From NCBI RefSeq assembly GCF_009923995.1, contig NZ_RFSK01000038.1, positions 1 to 59,971 of the forward strand: a stretch of DNA of 59,971 bases, written 5' to 3'. The notes beneath the pieces were generated by a model. It ran no database searches and had not been told where the DNA came from. It saw only the letters and a list, made by a program, of their open reading frames with translations. This DNA comes from Janthinobacterium sp. (GTDB taxonomy: Bacteria; Pseudomonadota; Gammaproteobacteria; Burkholderiales; Burkholderiaceae_D). This document shows positions 17,381 to 26,077 of the stretch, in pieces; positions within the stretch are counted from its first letter, which is position 1, and every line of letters begins with the position of its first letter. The position numbers and the translations under genes are program-made.

Positions 17381-18022
17381 ATGCCGATGCCATTTTCCCG
17401 CCATGCGCTGCACTGCGCCGTGTTCACCCTGGCCAGCGTGGCCGGCCTGCAAACGGCCCAGGCCCAGCAGTTCGGCCCCATCGACGCGCGCGCCGTGTGG
17501 ACCGAGCGTTCGCTGTCGGCCTGCCGCAGCGAACAATCGTCCACCGCGCCCGACGTCTGCCTGCTGCGCACCATGCAGCGTGCCGGCGCCCGTCCGCAAG
17601 CCATCGCCGCCGCCCGCATGCTCGTGAAGGCGGACAAGGCCGGCTTCATTTCCGCCTGGCGCCCGCTGGGCAAGGCGGCCCTGGCCACCGTCACCTATCC
17701 GTTTCGCGCCAACACGAACGAAGGCAGCCTGCTGATCGGCAGCGATGGCGCGGCCATCGACGTCGACGAAGGCTCGCTGCGCGAGGAAGACCGCGCCACG
17801 CCCGCCTGGCGCGCCTTCGCCGCCGCCCACCCGGACGCCGTGCCGTTCGCGCCGGCCGACTTCGTGGGCAGCACGGCCACGGCCGACGGCGGCCAAAGCG
17901 CGCTGTTTTCCACGCCCCTGAAGAGCTGCCATGCCTGCGCCGACGATGGCGCCCTGCTGGTCGCCTACGCCATCGACAGGGACGGCATCGTGCGCGGGCG
18001 AAAACTCTTGGCGATCAAGTAA
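17381..18022 (+). CDS. Secreted protein with C-terminal Cys-His-Ala-Cys motif
   Basis: An AAGGA ribosome binding site precedes the ATG at 17381. The product has 213 residues with a signal peptide (cleavage near AQA-QQ, about residue 29). A helical domain with two Cys (SACRSEQ, DVCLLR) is followed by a beta-rich second half (YPFRANTNEGSLLIGSDGAAIDV). A late SCHACADDG segment recalls a single disulphide or metal pair rather than a heme-binding CxxCH. The role is unknown; a low-level resemblance to periplasmic stress or copper proteins cannot be tested by eye. Confidence 0.6.
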   Translation: MPMPFSRHALHCAVFTLASVAGLQTAQAQQFGPIDARAVWTERSLSACRSEQSSTAPDVCLLRTMQRAGARPQAIAAARMLVKADKAGFISAWRPLGKAALATVTYPFRANTNEGSLLIGSDGAAIDVDEGSLREEDRATPAWRAFAAAHPDAVPFAPADFVGSTATADGGQSALFSTPLKSCHACADDGALLVAYAIDRDGIVRGRKLLAIK

Positions 18023-18052
18023 TACTGTGTCAAAGATAAGATAGAATTGCTT

Positions 18053-18082
18053 GATGGCATGTCTATACGAGTACATGCCATC
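18053..18082. repeat. Perfect 10-bp palindrome before the esterase gene
   Basis: GATGGCATGT (18053-18062) and ACATGCCATC (18073-18082) are exact inverted repeats separated by ten bases. They lie 28 bases before the esterase start and just after a TAGAAT -10-like element (18042-18047). This would place them over the transcription start or in the leader. Confidence 0.65.
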
Positions 18083-18110
18083 TATCCACACTAACTTATC
18101 ACGGGAAAAC

Positions 18111-18974
18111 ATGCGCCGCTCTAGTCTTGCACTGCACCTCACCGCCGCCCTGCTGCTGTCCAGTACCTTCCACCTCGCCACCGCCGCCGCACCCGCCGTT
18201 GCCGCCAGCGCGGCCGCGCCGCTGGTCATCGGCGAAAGCTTCACCATCGATTCGCAGGCGCTGAAGGAAAAACGCCACATCAACGTGTACATGGCGCGCG
18301 CCTGGGACACCCCGCCCGACGCCCCCTTGCCCGTGCTGTACATGCCCGATGGCGGCGTGGCCGAAGATTTCCTCCACGTCGCCGGCTTGCTGCAAGTGTC
18401 CGTTGCCAACGGCACGATGCGCCCCTTCATGCTGGTCGGCATGCAAAACACGCAGCGCCGGCGCGACCTGACGGGACCGACCGAGAATGCGGAAGACCGC
18501 AAGATCGCCCCCGTCGTGGGCGGCGCGGCGGCCTACCGCGATTTCATCCGCGATGAATTGATGCCGGAAGTCAAGCGCCGCTACCGCACGACGGGCGAGA
18601 CGGCCATCGTCGGCGAATCGCTGGGCGGCCTGTTCGTGGTGGAAACGTATTTGCTGGAGCCGCAGCTGTTCGACCATTACCTGGCGTTCGACCCCAGCCT
18701 GTGGTGGAACCACGGCAGCCTGCCGCGCCAGGCGGGCACGCTGCTGGCCAAGGGCAAGCCCGGCAAGCACAGCCTGTACCTGGCGTCCAGCAGCGAGGCC
18801 GGCATCGCCACCGAAGTGCAGCGCCTGTCCGACGTGCTGCAGCGGCAGGCGCCGCCGGGCTTGCAATGGCACGTGGAAAAGATGCCGGAGGAAACCCATG
18901 GCACCATCTATCACCCGGCCGCCCTGAAAGCCTTCCGCGCCGTGTTCAAGCCGCAGGCGCCGGCCAGCCAGTAA
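18111..18974 (+). CDS. Secreted alpha/beta hydrolase, esterase family (D/Fes type)
   Basis: The start at 18111 gives a signal peptide (MRRSSLALHLTAALLLSS...ATA) and a 287-residue product. The fold is the putative esterase family that includes enterochelin esterases. It has PVLYMPDGG for the oxyanion strand, the nucleophile elbow GESLGG (Ser170), YLAFDPSLWWN, and a C-terminal His in EETHGTIYH. Substrates of this family include siderophore esters and acyl or feruloyl esters; which applies is unknown. No siderophore genes are adjacent. Transcription ends at a clear terminator at 19034-19061. Confidence 0.85.
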   Translation: MRRSSLALHLTAALLLSSTFHLATAAAPAVAASAAAPLVIGESFTIDSQALKEKRHINVYMARAWDTPPDAPLPVLYMPDGGVAEDFLHVAGLLQVSVANGTMRPFMLVGMQNTQRRRDLTGPTENAEDRKIAPVVGGAAAYRDFIRDELMPEVKRRYRTTGETAIVGESLGGLFVVETYLLEPQLFDHYLAFDPSLWWNHGSLPRQAGTLLAKGKPGKHSLYLASSSEAGIATEVQRLSDVLQRQAPPGLQWHVEKMPEETHGTIYHPAALKAFRAVFKPQAPASQ

Positions 18975-19033
18975 AACATGGACAAACTGTAATCTTGCGC
19001 CAGCCTCGGGCGCAGGATCGGACGAGTAAAATC

Positions 19034-19061
19034 GGCTGCCCTTTACCGGCAGCCTTTTTTT
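19034..19061 (+). terminator. Rho-independent terminator after the esterase gene
   Basis: A 7-bp stem GGCTGCC/GGCAGCC with loop CTTTACC is followed by seven T. It lies between the esterase and uppP genes on the same strand and separates their transcripts. Confidence 0.9.
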
Positions 19062-19082
19062 CGCCCACCCGAGTCCCCAATC

Positions 19083-19937
19083 ATGAGCTTCTTGCAACTA
19101 TTTATCCTCTCCGTCGTCCAGGGCTTCGCCGAACTGCTGCCCGTGTCCAGCTCCGCCCACGTCATCATGGCGGAAAAACTGATGGGCCTGGACCCCACCT
19201 CGCCCGAGCTGACCATGCTGCTCGTGATGTTGCATACCGGCACCATGTTCGCCGTCATCGTGTATTTCTGGAAATCCTGGCGCAGCACCTATTTCAGCTC
19301 GGCCGCCGCCTTCCGCAGCAATGTGCTGCTGCTGGCCGCCGCCACGGTCCTGACGGGCTTCGTCGGCTTCGGCTTGCTCAAGGGCATCACCCACGTCATG
19401 AGCAAGGATGCGCCCGGCTTTGAGATCGAACACCTGTTCGGCAACGCGAAACTGATGGCGGGGGCGCTGGCCGCCGCTGGCGTGCTGATCATCGTCTCCT
19501 CGCGCCTGCAAGCGCGCGACAGCGGCACCCTGTCCATCGGCAAGGCCATGGTGATCGGCGCCGTGCAGGGCCTGTGCCTGCCCTTCCGCGGCTTTTCCCG
19601 CTCCGGCGCCACCATTTCGGCCGGCATCGCCATGGGCGTGCCGCAGCGCCGCGCCGAGGAATTCAGCTTCGCCCTGGCCGTCGTGCTGACACCCGCCGTG
19701 CTGGTGAAGGAAGGCTGGCGCTTCTACCAGGCCGTGGCGAATGGCAGCCTGGACCATCTGCAGCACGGCAACAGTGTGCTGTCCCTGCTGGGACCCAGCC
19801 TGCTGGGCATGCTGCTGTCCTTCCTGGCTGGCCTGCTGGCACTGCGCTGGCTGTCGCACTGGCTGGAACAGGGCCGCTGGCATTTCTTTGGCGCCTATTG
19901 CCTGTTTGCTTCCTTGGTGGTGCTGTACGTAGGGTAA
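19083..19937 (+). CDS. uppP: Undecaprenyl-diphosphatase
   Basis: UppP (BacA) recycles undecaprenyl pyrophosphate to the monophosphate lipid carrier for peptidoglycan and O-antigen export; loss raises bacitracin sensitivity. The 284-residue integral membrane protein has about eight hydrophobic segments. It has the conserved QGFAELLPVSSSAH block near the N-terminus and the second active-site block FRGFSRSGATI (about residues 170-180), where the PGxSRSxxT consensus is slightly altered at the first position. It sits alone between a terminator and mntP. Confidence 0.95.
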   Translation: MSFLQLFILSVVQGFAELLPVSSSAHVIMAEKLMGLDPTSPELTMLLVMLHTGTMFAVIVYFWKSWRSTYFSSAAAFRSNVLLLAAATVLTGFVGFGLLKGITHVMSKDAPGFEIEHLFGNAKLMAGALAAAGVLIIVSSRLQARDSGTLSIGKAMVIGAVQGLCLPFRGFSRSGATISAGIAMGVPQRRAEEFSFALAVVLTPAVLVKEGWRFYQAVANGSLDHLQHGNSVLSLLGPSLLGMLLSFLAGLLALRWLSHWLEQGRWHFFGAYCLFASLVVLYVG

Positions 19938-19997
19938 AATCGCCGGGTTTGTCATTTGCCACTCACCATCCCAGCCAGGTTTTACTGAAAGCCAACG

Positions 19998-20567
19998 ATG
20001 AATTTCGCCGCCACCGCCGCCCTTTCCCTTGCCATGTCCACCGATGCCTTCGCGGCCGCCGTGGGCAAGGGCGCCGCCCTGCACAAGCCGCAATGGCGCG
20101 AGGCGCTGCGCACGGGCCTGATCTTCGGCGTCATCGAAGCCATCACGCCCGTCATCGGCTGGGCCCTGGGCAGCGTGGCCGCGCCCTACGTGGAAGCGTG
20201 GGACCACTGGATCGCCTTCAGCCTGCTGGGCATCATCGGCTTGCTGATGATACGCAACGCCCTCGCCGACGCCGACGAGGAAGAAGCGCCGGCGCAGTCG
20301 CATTCGTTCTGGGTGCTGGCCGTCACGGGCCTGGCCACGAGCATCGATGCCATGGTGGTGGGCGCGGGCCTGGCCTTGCTGGGCGCAAACATCGTCGTGA
20401 CGGCCGCCGCCATCGGTTTTTCCACCTTCGTCATGGTGACCCTGGGCGTGATGCTGGGCCGCGTGCTGGGCACCATCGCGGGCCGGCGCGCCGAACTGGT
20501 GGGCGGCCTCGTGCTGATCATCATCGGCTGCGTGATTTTATACGAGCACATCGGCCACCCCGCCTGA
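19998..20567 (+). CDS. mntP: Manganese efflux pump MntP
   Basis: This 189-residue protein has six hydrophobic helices in two repeats, the MntP (YebN) layout. Conserved acidic residues lie in the first helix of each repeat ([15 protein letters not shown] and [15 protein letters not shown]) and would bind Mn2+ in the membrane. A charged loop ([12 protein letters not shown]) links the halves. The 60-base gap after uppP is too short to hold a yybP-ykoY manganese riboswitch, so control may be elsewhere or through read-through from uppP. Confidence 0.95.
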   Translation: MNFAATAALSLAMSTDAFAAAVGKGAALHKPQWREALRTGLIFGVIEAITPVIGWALGSVAAPYVEAWDHWIAFSLLGIIGLLMIRNALADADEEEAPAQSHSFWVLAVTGLATSIDAMVVGAGLALLGANIVVTAAAIGFSTFVMVTLGVMLGRVLGTIAGRRAELVGGLVLIIIGCVILYEHIGHPA

Positions 20568-20683
20568 GGCGCAGGCCGGCGCGCGGAGCCGGGAACGGGG
20601 CGCGCACGGCACAGCGGCGCGGCCCCCGGCCCGCTTTGTGCTACATTCGGTACTCTGCTTTCATGTCTCGCAAGGTGACCATC

Positions 20684-20890
20684 ATGGAAACTCTGGAGCT
20701 GCTCTTTGCCTCGCTGGTGCGCACCACGGCCGAATCGATCCGCGACCACCACGTCCCCTTCGCCATCAAGCACGACGAGCGCGCCTATTTCGAATGGATG
20801 GATGGCCACCCGATCGACGGCTACATCCAGGAAGCCTACCGGGAAATCGAGGAAACGGCCCAGCAGCTGCGCGCCATCCGCGCCGGGTGA
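20684..20890 (+). CDS. Small hypothetical protein, 68 residues
   Basis: The ATG at 20684 (METLELLFASLV) has a GGTG sequence eight bases upstream; an in-frame ATG at 20663 has none. The product is acidic and amphipathic, with a helix-turn-helix-like layout (TTAESIRDHHVPFAIKHDER, then DGYIQEAYREIEETAQQLRAI). No family is recognised. Confidence 0.5.
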   Translation: METLELLFASLVRTTAESIRDHHVPFAIKHDERAYFEWMDGHPIDGYIQEAYREIEETAQQLRAIRAG

Positions 20891-21025
20891 GGAAGGCGGC
20901 CGCACGCTGCCGCGCGGGCGGCTGGGCGGCTGGCGATGCTCACCGCAGTGCGGCCGCGCATCCGCTGCGATTGCTGCGCTTGCGACCCGCGGCGATATGC
21001 CGGTGGAACGATTTCAAAGAACGTA

Positions 21026-21039
21026 TTGATCCAGATCAA
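21026..21039. promoter_or_regulatory. Perfect FNR/ANR box
   Basis: TTGATCCAGATCAA matches the FNR/ANR consensus TTGAT-N4-ATCAA at every specified base. It lies 67 bases before the ATG of the 101-residue gene at 21106. Activation from position -41.5 would put the transcription start near 21074. Confidence 0.75.
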
Positions 21040-21105
21040 ACACTCTGCCGTTCGATACGCGCAACAAGGTCTGTGCCACGACAATCAGGTCGGGAGGCGG
21101 CAAAC

Positions 21106-21411
21106 ATGGATCAGCATCAAAAACATCAGATCAGGGGCTATGAATTCCATGTGGCGGGGGCGCTGGAGAAGGACGGGCGCTACCGGGGCATGATCCTGAT
21201 CAGCCGGCGCGGCGACACGCAGCAGGTGTATGCCAAGCCCGTGCTGATCGAGACAGCCAGCAGTTTCAAGTCCGTGCACGCGGCGCTGATCGAAGCGTCG
21301 GCGTATGCCCAGGAAATCATCTATAACGGCGCCATCAAGGCGCTGTTGCCAGCGGAAGCGCCCGCCAGCGGCAAGCAGGCGCCGCAGCCGCCTGACCTGG
21401 TCGGCAACTAG
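21106..21411 (+). CDS. Small protein of unknown function, probably induced at low oxygen
   Basis: GGGAGG lies seven bases before the ATG, giving 101 residues. The protein is cytosolic: an N-terminal beta hairpin (IRGYEFHVAGALEKDGRYRGMILISRRG) and a helix (SVHAALIEASAYAQEIIYNGAIKALL), with a disordered Pro-rich tail. The perfect FNR/ANR box upstream suggests anaerobic induction. No family known to me; the beta-beta-helix plan resembles small conserved proteins of Burkholderiales. Confidence 0.65.
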   Translation: MDQHQKHQIRGYEFHVAGALEKDGRYRGMILISRRGDTQQVYAKPVLIETASSFKSVHAALIEASAYAQEIIYNGAIKALLPAEAPASGKQAPQPPDLVGN

Positions 21412-21509
21412 AAGCTGGACCGAAGCTGGAGGTGGCCGGCAAGCAATGCCTGCCGGCCGTCCGGCGGCACGCGTATAATCACGCGCTTCCTTGACGAAAG
21501 TACACAAGA

Positions 21510-21755
21510 ATGGAATATGTGAATCTGCCGCTGGTCTTCCTGGTCGGCTGCGCCCTGATCGCCTTGCTGGCCAAGAAGAATGGCTACTCGTGGTATCTGT
21601 TCTTCTTCGCCGTGGCCGTGCCCGCCCCGCTGTTGCTGCTGGCCCTGCCCCATGTGCTGGGCGCGGACCTGGCATCGCACACGGGCGTGCGGGCGACCGC
21701 TGCCCTGCTCTTTCCCCTCGTGGGCCTGATCGTTGCCTTGCGGCGCAAACGCTAG
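21510..21755 (+). CDS. Small membrane protein, 81 residues
   Basis: Three hydrophobic stretches are visible (LPLVFLVGCALIALL; WYLFFFAVAVPAPLLLLALP; ATAALLFPLVGLIVAL), ending in a basic RRKR tail that should stay in the cytosol. It is a single gene with a modest ribosome binding site. No function can be inferred. Confidence 0.6.
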   Translation: MEYVNLPLVFLVGCALIALLAKKNGYSWYLFFFAVAVPAPLLLLALPHVLGADLASHTGVRATAALLFPLVGLIVALRRKR

Positions 21756-21762
21756 CCCCGCC

Positions 21763-21984
21763 TCAGCGGGCCGGCGCGCCGTCGGCCAGGCGCCAGCCTA
21801 TCGACAAGGCCACTTGCTGCGCCTCTTTTTCGTTGCTGCAATCATCATAATCGCAGGTGTCCGCATACGCGCCGCACGCCTGGTTCTGGCTCACGTACGA
21901 CCCCACCCAGCGGCCATCGCGGCGCTGGCTGGCCGTGGCGCTGATGGTGAAGCCTTTGTGGATGGTGGGATTTTCAAAAGGCAT
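21763..21984 (-). CDS. Small hypothetical protein, 73 residues
   Basis: The ATG at 21984 follows GGAGG at short spacing; upstream codons to 22029 look non-coding. MPFENPTIHKGFTISATASQR opens a beta-rich small domain with RDGRWVGSYV and two Cys (CGAYADTCDYDDC). The end (EKEAQQVALSIGWRLADG) is a helix. Similar short stress-type proteins occur in Burkholderiales, but no name is given. It converges on the small membrane gene with only 7 bases between. Confidence 0.6.
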   Translation of the reverse strand: MPFENPTIHKGFTISATASQRRDGRWVGSYVSQNQACGAYADTCDYDDCSNEKEAQQVALSIGWRLADGAPAR

Positions 21985-22128
21985 AATTCCTCCGATGCAA
22001 GAAGCGTCAGGGACCTGACTGGCTTCCACTGTGCGCCTTCCGCCGTCCGCAGTCTGTACGTTTGATCACACTCACGCCACGCGCGCGCGCCGCCCTCGCG
22101 CCAGGCGGCGATCGGGTATGATTTCGCC

Positions 22129-22845
22129 ATGTGTGGACGATTCGATCAAAATGACACGGCGCGCGTGCTGGCGTCGTCCTTCGGCTGGACCGACGCGGTC
22201 TTCGACAGCGAGGCCGAGCCGCACCTGAACGTGTCGCCCGGCACCTACCGGCCCGTGCTGCACATACAGGACGGCGTGCGCCGGGTCGACGACGTCTTCT
22301 GGGGCTACCGTCCCGCCTGGGCAGCGGCCGCCGTGCCCGCGCCCGGCAAGAAGAAAATTCCCATCGCCATCAATGCCCGCCTGGAAAAACTCGCCGGCGC
22401 CTACTGGAAACCCCTGCTGCGCACGGGGCGCGGCATCGTCTGCGTGGATGGCTGGTATGAATGGACGGGCGAGAAAGGCAGCAAGCAGCCGTGGCACATC
22501 CACCGCCAGGACCGCGCGCCCCTGTTCCTGCTGGCGCTGGCCCAGTTCGGCCCGTACAAGCACAGCCGCGAGGAAGCGGGCTTCGTGCTGGTGACGGCCG
22601 ACAGCCTGGGCGGCATGGTCGATATCCACGACCGCCGCCCCGTGGCCGTCGGCCTGGACGATGCGCACCGCTGGCTCGATCCCGCCCTGGCGCCCGAGCA
22701 AGCCTTGCACCTGGCGCGCACCTGCATGCTCGACGCGGACTTGTTCGCCTGGCATGCCGTCGACAATCCCCTGGTGCCGTCCGCCAAGCCGAAAGCGGCG
22801 CCACCGGCGGCGGCGCAAGGCGCCTTCGACTGGGGCGGCGACTGA
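22129..22845 (+). CDS. yedK: SOS response-associated peptidase (SRAP/HMCES, YedK-like)
   Basis: SRAP proteins form a covalent thiazolidine link with abasic sites in single-stranded DNA to protect them. The 238-residue protein starts MCGRF, so Cys2 becomes the reactive N-terminus after Met removal. Other active-site parts are present: the Asn in AINARLEKL, the Glu in VDGWYEW, and the His in GMVDIHDRRPV. The C-terminal ~25 residues (PKAAPPAAAQGAFDWGGD) are a disordered tail. No LexA box was seen upstream. Confidence 0.9.
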   Translation: MCGRFDQNDTARVLASSFGWTDAVFDSEAEPHLNVSPGTYRPVLHIQDGVRRVDDVFWGYRPAWAAAAVPAPGKKKIPIAINARLEKLAGAYWKPLLRTGRGIVCVDGWYEWTGEKGSKQPWHIHRQDRAPLFLLALAQFGPYKHSREEAGFVLVTADSLGGMVDIHDRRPVAVGLDDAHRWLDPALAPEQALHLARTCMLDADLFAWHAVDNPLVPSAKPKAAPPAAAQGAFDWGGD

Positions 22846-22846
22846 C

Positions 22847-24037
22847 TCAGGCAGGCAGGCGCGCCAGCCGGCGCCACAGCGCTTCCATCGGTCCCTGGCG
22901 GAAATGCCGCAGCCAGTAGCGGCTCAGCAGCACCTGCGCCGCCATGATCGCCACGGCCAGGCCCAGCATCCCGACGGGACGCAAGGTGGCGCCCCAGCCC
23001 AGGCCCCAGCCCTGCAGCAGCCAGATGCCGAGCACCGATTGCAGCAGATAATTGCTCAGCGCCATGCGTCCCACGGGCGCCAGCCATGCGCCCAGCTGGC
23101 GCAGCATGCCGGGACCGGCCAGCATCAGCGCCGCCACGTAGCCGGCGGCGAGCAGGGGGCCGCCCGCAAACAGGCCCACTTCGAACAGGGTCGCGTCGAA
23201 CACGCTTTGATACGGATCCGCCACTTGCCGCGCGATGGCGCCCGCCGCCAGCAGGTTGAACGGCAAGCCCACGCCCAGCCCCACGGCACGCACGCGCTGC
23301 CACAGGCGGCGGTGGCGCTGCGGCTCGGTCAGCCAACCGCAGCGCACGGAGAGGATGCCCAGCAAGAACAGCACGATGACGTGCGGCAGCATGACGATGG
23401 CGTACAGCAAGGACACCAGGTAGTCGTTGGCGCGCAGCGCCGCCGCGGCCCACGCGCCGCCCTGCGTATAGATGGCGTGGCGGGCGGCGAAGCCTTGCAG
23501 CTCGCGCGCCGTGTCCGGCGCGCCGCCCTGCTGGCCCACGGGAATGAGCAAACACATGAACAGCAGGAAGCCGCCCGCCACCAGCCAGGCCCGGTTGCGT
23601 ATGCGGCTGAGCCTAGCGGCGGCCAGGGGCAGGATCAGCAGGCCGGCGACGGCATACGAGGTGAGCACGTCGCCGTTCCAGATGCAGAAGCCGTGCAGCA
23701 GGCCGAACGCGAGCAGCCAGCGCAGGCGCCGCCGGTAAGCGGCCTGGGCCTGCTCCCAGCTGCCCAGCCGGCGCCGCAAGGAACGCGTCTGCAGGGCAAA
23801 GCCGGCGCCGAACAAGAACGCGAAGACGGGATAGAACTTGAACTGCGCCAGCGCCGCGACGCCGAAAATGACGAGCTGGTCCGACACGGGCGGCTGCGCC
23901 GGCAAGGTGCCGTAGCGCAAGGAAATGGTGCCCCAGGCAAAGCCCCAGATATTCACCAGCAGGATGCCGAACACGGCAATGCCGCGCAGCACGTCGATCT
24001 GCAGCAACCTGCCGGGCCTGGCGTGCATGGCGTCCAA
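22847..24037 (-). CDS. DUF418 family membrane protein
   Basis: This 396-residue protein has about ten hydrophobic helices. The N-terminus (LLQIDVLRGIAVFGILLVNIW) and the C-terminal block (GRMALSNYLLQSVLGIWLLQGWGLG ... QVLLSRYWLRHFRQGPMEALWR) are typical of DUF418, a family related to acyltransferase-like membrane proteins, function unknown. Its start is nine bases from the end of the upstream LD-carboxypeptidase gene, so the two form an operon and both may act on the cell envelope. Confidence 0.88.
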   Translation of the reverse strand: MDAMHARPGRLLQIDVLRGIAVFGILLVNIWGFAWGTISLRYGTLPAQPPVSDQLVIFGVAALAQFKFYPVFAFLFGAGFALQTRSLRRRLGSWEQAQAAYRRRLRWLLAFGLLHGFCIWNGDVLTSYAVAGLLILPLAAARLSRIRNRAWLVAGGFLLFMCLLIPVGQQGGAPDTARELQGFAARHAIYTQGGAWAAAALRANDYLVSLLYAIVMLPHVIVLFLLGILSVRCGWLTEPQRHRRLWQRVRAVGLGVGLPFNLLAAGAIARQVADPYQSVFDATLFEVGLFAGGPLLAAGYVAALMLAGPGMLRQLGAWLAPVGRMALSNYLLQSVLGIWLLQGWGLGWGATLRPVGMLGLAVAIMAAQVLLSRYWLRHFRQGPMEALWRRLARLPA

Positions 24038-24045
24038 GGGGGCGG

Positions 24046-24963
24046 TCAGGGGCGCGACAAGGTGGGGTAGTCCGTCACCTGCAGGCTGAAGCCGGACGCA
24101 TCCGATTGCAGCCGCGCCTGCCCGCCGAACGGCAAGGTGACGCGGCGGCGGATGTGGCCGAACGCCAGCCCCGTTAGCACGGGCACGGGCAGCCGCGCGC
24201 GCACATAGGCCAGCATGGCGTCGAAATCGTAGCCCTTGTCCATGGGACTTAGTTTATACGCGGAAAAGTCGCCCAGCACGACGGCTTGCTGGCGCTCGAG
24301 CACGCCCGCGTGCAGCAATTGCAGCAGCATGCGCTCGACCCGGTACGGGTGTTCGTTGACGTCTTCCAGGAACACGATGCCGCCATCGATTTCCGGGAAG
24401 TATGGCGTGCCCAGCAGATGCACGAGCATGGCCAGGTTGCCGCCCCACAATTTCCCCGTCACGTCGACGTGCGGGTTGCCGGCGGACGTGCCCGTCACCG
24501 TGTGCGTGGGGCCGGCCAGGCAGGACCACAGTTGATCGAGCGTAAACTGCTCGGGCTCGTCGCGGGTGAAATCGTCGCAGACCATGGGGCCGGCAAAGCT
24601 GGCGCGGCCCGTCTTCGCCATCAAGCCCATGTGGAAGGCCGTGAAGTCGCTGTAGCCGACGAACAGCTTGCGGCTGGCCGCCATGGCCCCGAAATCGATG
24701 TCGGGCAGGAGGCGGCTGATGCCGTAGCTGCCGCGCAGGGCAAGCACGACCTGCACGTCCGGGTCGCTTGCCGCCGCGTTGAGCTGGGCCAGGCGGCCCG
24801 CATCCGTGCCGCCGAAGCGCTGGAAGGTGTGCTCGGGGTCGTAGTAATTGTGGACGGTGGCGCCTTGCGCCTGCAGGCGGGCGATGCCGCGCGCCAGGGC
24901 CGCCTCGTCGGGCGCAGCGCCGCCCGGCGCGACGATGGCGATGCCAATCTCAGGTGTCTTCAA
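24046..24963 (-). CDS. ldcA: Muramoyltetrapeptide LD-carboxypeptidase (S66 family)
   Basis: This 305-residue protein has the S66 LD-carboxypeptidase fold, which removes the terminal D-Ala from recycled murein tetrapeptides in the cytosol. Key features are LALRGSYGISRLL, the nucleophile block VGYSD (Ser105), the Glu in GGIVFLEDV and the His in GLAFGHIRRRVTLPFG. There is no signal peptide, as expected. It is co-transcribed with the DUF418 gene. Confidence 0.92.
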   Translation of the reverse strand: MKTPEIGIAIVAPGGAAPDEAALARGIARLQAQGATVHNYYDPEHTFQRFGGTDAGRLAQLNAAASDPDVQVVLALRGSYGISRLLPDIDFGAMAASRKLFVGYSDFTAFHMGLMAKTGRASFAGPMVCDDFTRDEPEQFTLDQLWSCLAGPTHTVTGTSAGNPHVDVTGKLWGGNLAMLVHLLGTPYFPEIDGGIVFLEDVNEHPYRVERMLLQLLHAGVLERQQAVVLGDFSAYKLSPMDKGYDFDAMLAYVRARLPVPVLTGLAFGHIRRRVTLPFGGQARLQSDASGFSLQVTDYPTLSRP

Positions 24964-24995
24964 AATATGCCCGGCTAGTCAAGTGGTGGGCGCGC

Positions 24996-25913
24996 CTAGG
25001 CTGGCTGGGAGCGCATCTGGGGCGCCATCTTACCTTGCAGATGCACATCGATCAAGGCAAGCAGGCGCTCGATCAGCTGGGGCGGCATGTCGTGCCCCAT
25101 GCCTTCGATCACTTCCATCCGCGCGCCGGGGATCAGCGCCGCCGTGTCGATGCCGCAGGCGACGGGAATCAGGGGGTCGGCCGCGCCATGGATCACCAGG
25201 GCCGGGCAGCTGATGCTCGGCAGCAAGGCCGTGCGCTCGCCCGACGCGGCGATGGCCACCATTTGCCGCGCCACGCCTTCCGGGCAGCTGCCACGCTCCA
25301 GCGCCGCCTCGATGCGCTGGTACAGCAATTTTTCCGACACGGGATAGGCGGGACTGCCGATGACGCGCACGGTGGCGGCCATGTGGGCCATCAGCTCGGC
25401 GCGGCTGGCATTGCGTTTCGGACGTTGCAACAGCGCATTGCGCGCGGCCCGCGTGGGGCCGGGCAAGCCGCGCCGGCCGCTGCTCGACATGATGGACGTC
25501 AGACTGAGCACCTGCTGCGGCGCCCGCGCCGCCATCACTTGCGCGATCATGCCGCCCATCGACACGCCGATCACGTGCGCCTGCGCGATGCGCAGGGCCG
25601 CGAGCAGGCCCAGCGCGTCTTCAGCCATGTCATCGAGGGTGTAGGAGGTTTTCAGGGGCCAGCCCAGCAGGTTTTTCACGTAGGCCAGCGGCAGATACGG
25701 CTTGCCCGCCAGCGCCATCTTGCTCGACAGGCCGCTGTCGCGGTTGTCGAAGCGCACGACCCGAAAGCCCTGCTCGACGATGCCTTCGACGAAGTCGGCG
25801 GGCCAGGCGATCAGCTGCATGCCCAGGCCCATCACCAGCAGCACGCACGGATCGTCCGGGTGGCCGTGGCTTTCGTAAGCTATGTTGAGGCCATTCGCCA
25901 TGATGGTTGCCAT
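24996..25913 (-). CDS. Alpha/beta hydrolase
   Basis: The ATG at 25913 (MATIMANGLNIAYESHG) follows AGAGG, giving 305 residues. This is a classic alpha/beta hydrolase: LLVMGLGMQLIAWP as the oxyanion loop, GVSMGGM with the nucleophile Ser118, the acid in VIHGAADPLIP, and the catalytic His in EGMGHDMPP. There is no signal peptide. The FDNRDSGLSSK motif is common in a lipase/esterase subgroup found in many Proteobacteria. Substrate unknown. Confidence 0.88.
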   Translation of the reverse strand: MATIMANGLNIAYESHGHPDDPCVLLVMGLGMQLIAWPADFVEGIVEQGFRVVRFDNRDSGLSSKMALAGKPYLPLAYVKNLLGWPLKTSYTLDDMAEDALGLLAALRIAQAHVIGVSMGGMIAQVMAARAPQQVLSLTSIMSSSGRRGLPGPTRAARNALLQRPKRNASRAELMAHMAATVRVIGSPAYPVSEKLLYQRIEAALERGSCPEGVARQMVAIAASGERTALLPSISCPALVIHGAADPLIPVACGIDTAALIPGARMEVIEGMGHDMPPQLIERLLALIDVHLQGKMAPQMRSQPA

Positions 25914-26023
25914 GATTGCCTCTCTTCCAGGAACCAGCACGCAGGCACGATCGCTGCGGCCTTGGAATCAGCATACCACTATTGTGCTTCAGACATGAGG
26001 CCGGCACGCGGCACCCACACTGA

Positions 26024-26058
26024 AGTGTTGCCGCGCCGGTACGCCAGGCGGCAACACT
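26024..26058. terminator. Stem-loop at the end of the heme-uptake locus
   Basis: AGTGTTGCCG (26024-26033) and CGGCAACACT (26049-26058) form a perfect 10-bp stem with a 15-base loop. It is 20 bases past the stop of the HemS-like gene. No T run follows, so termination strength is unclear. Confidence 0.55.
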
Positions 26059-26077
26059 GCCATGTCAGCGAGGCTGC

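Noticed and set aside
19938..19997. Manganese riboswitch (yybP-ykoY) before mntP
   Set aside because: Only 60 bases separate uppP and mntP and no conserved riboswitch loops are present.
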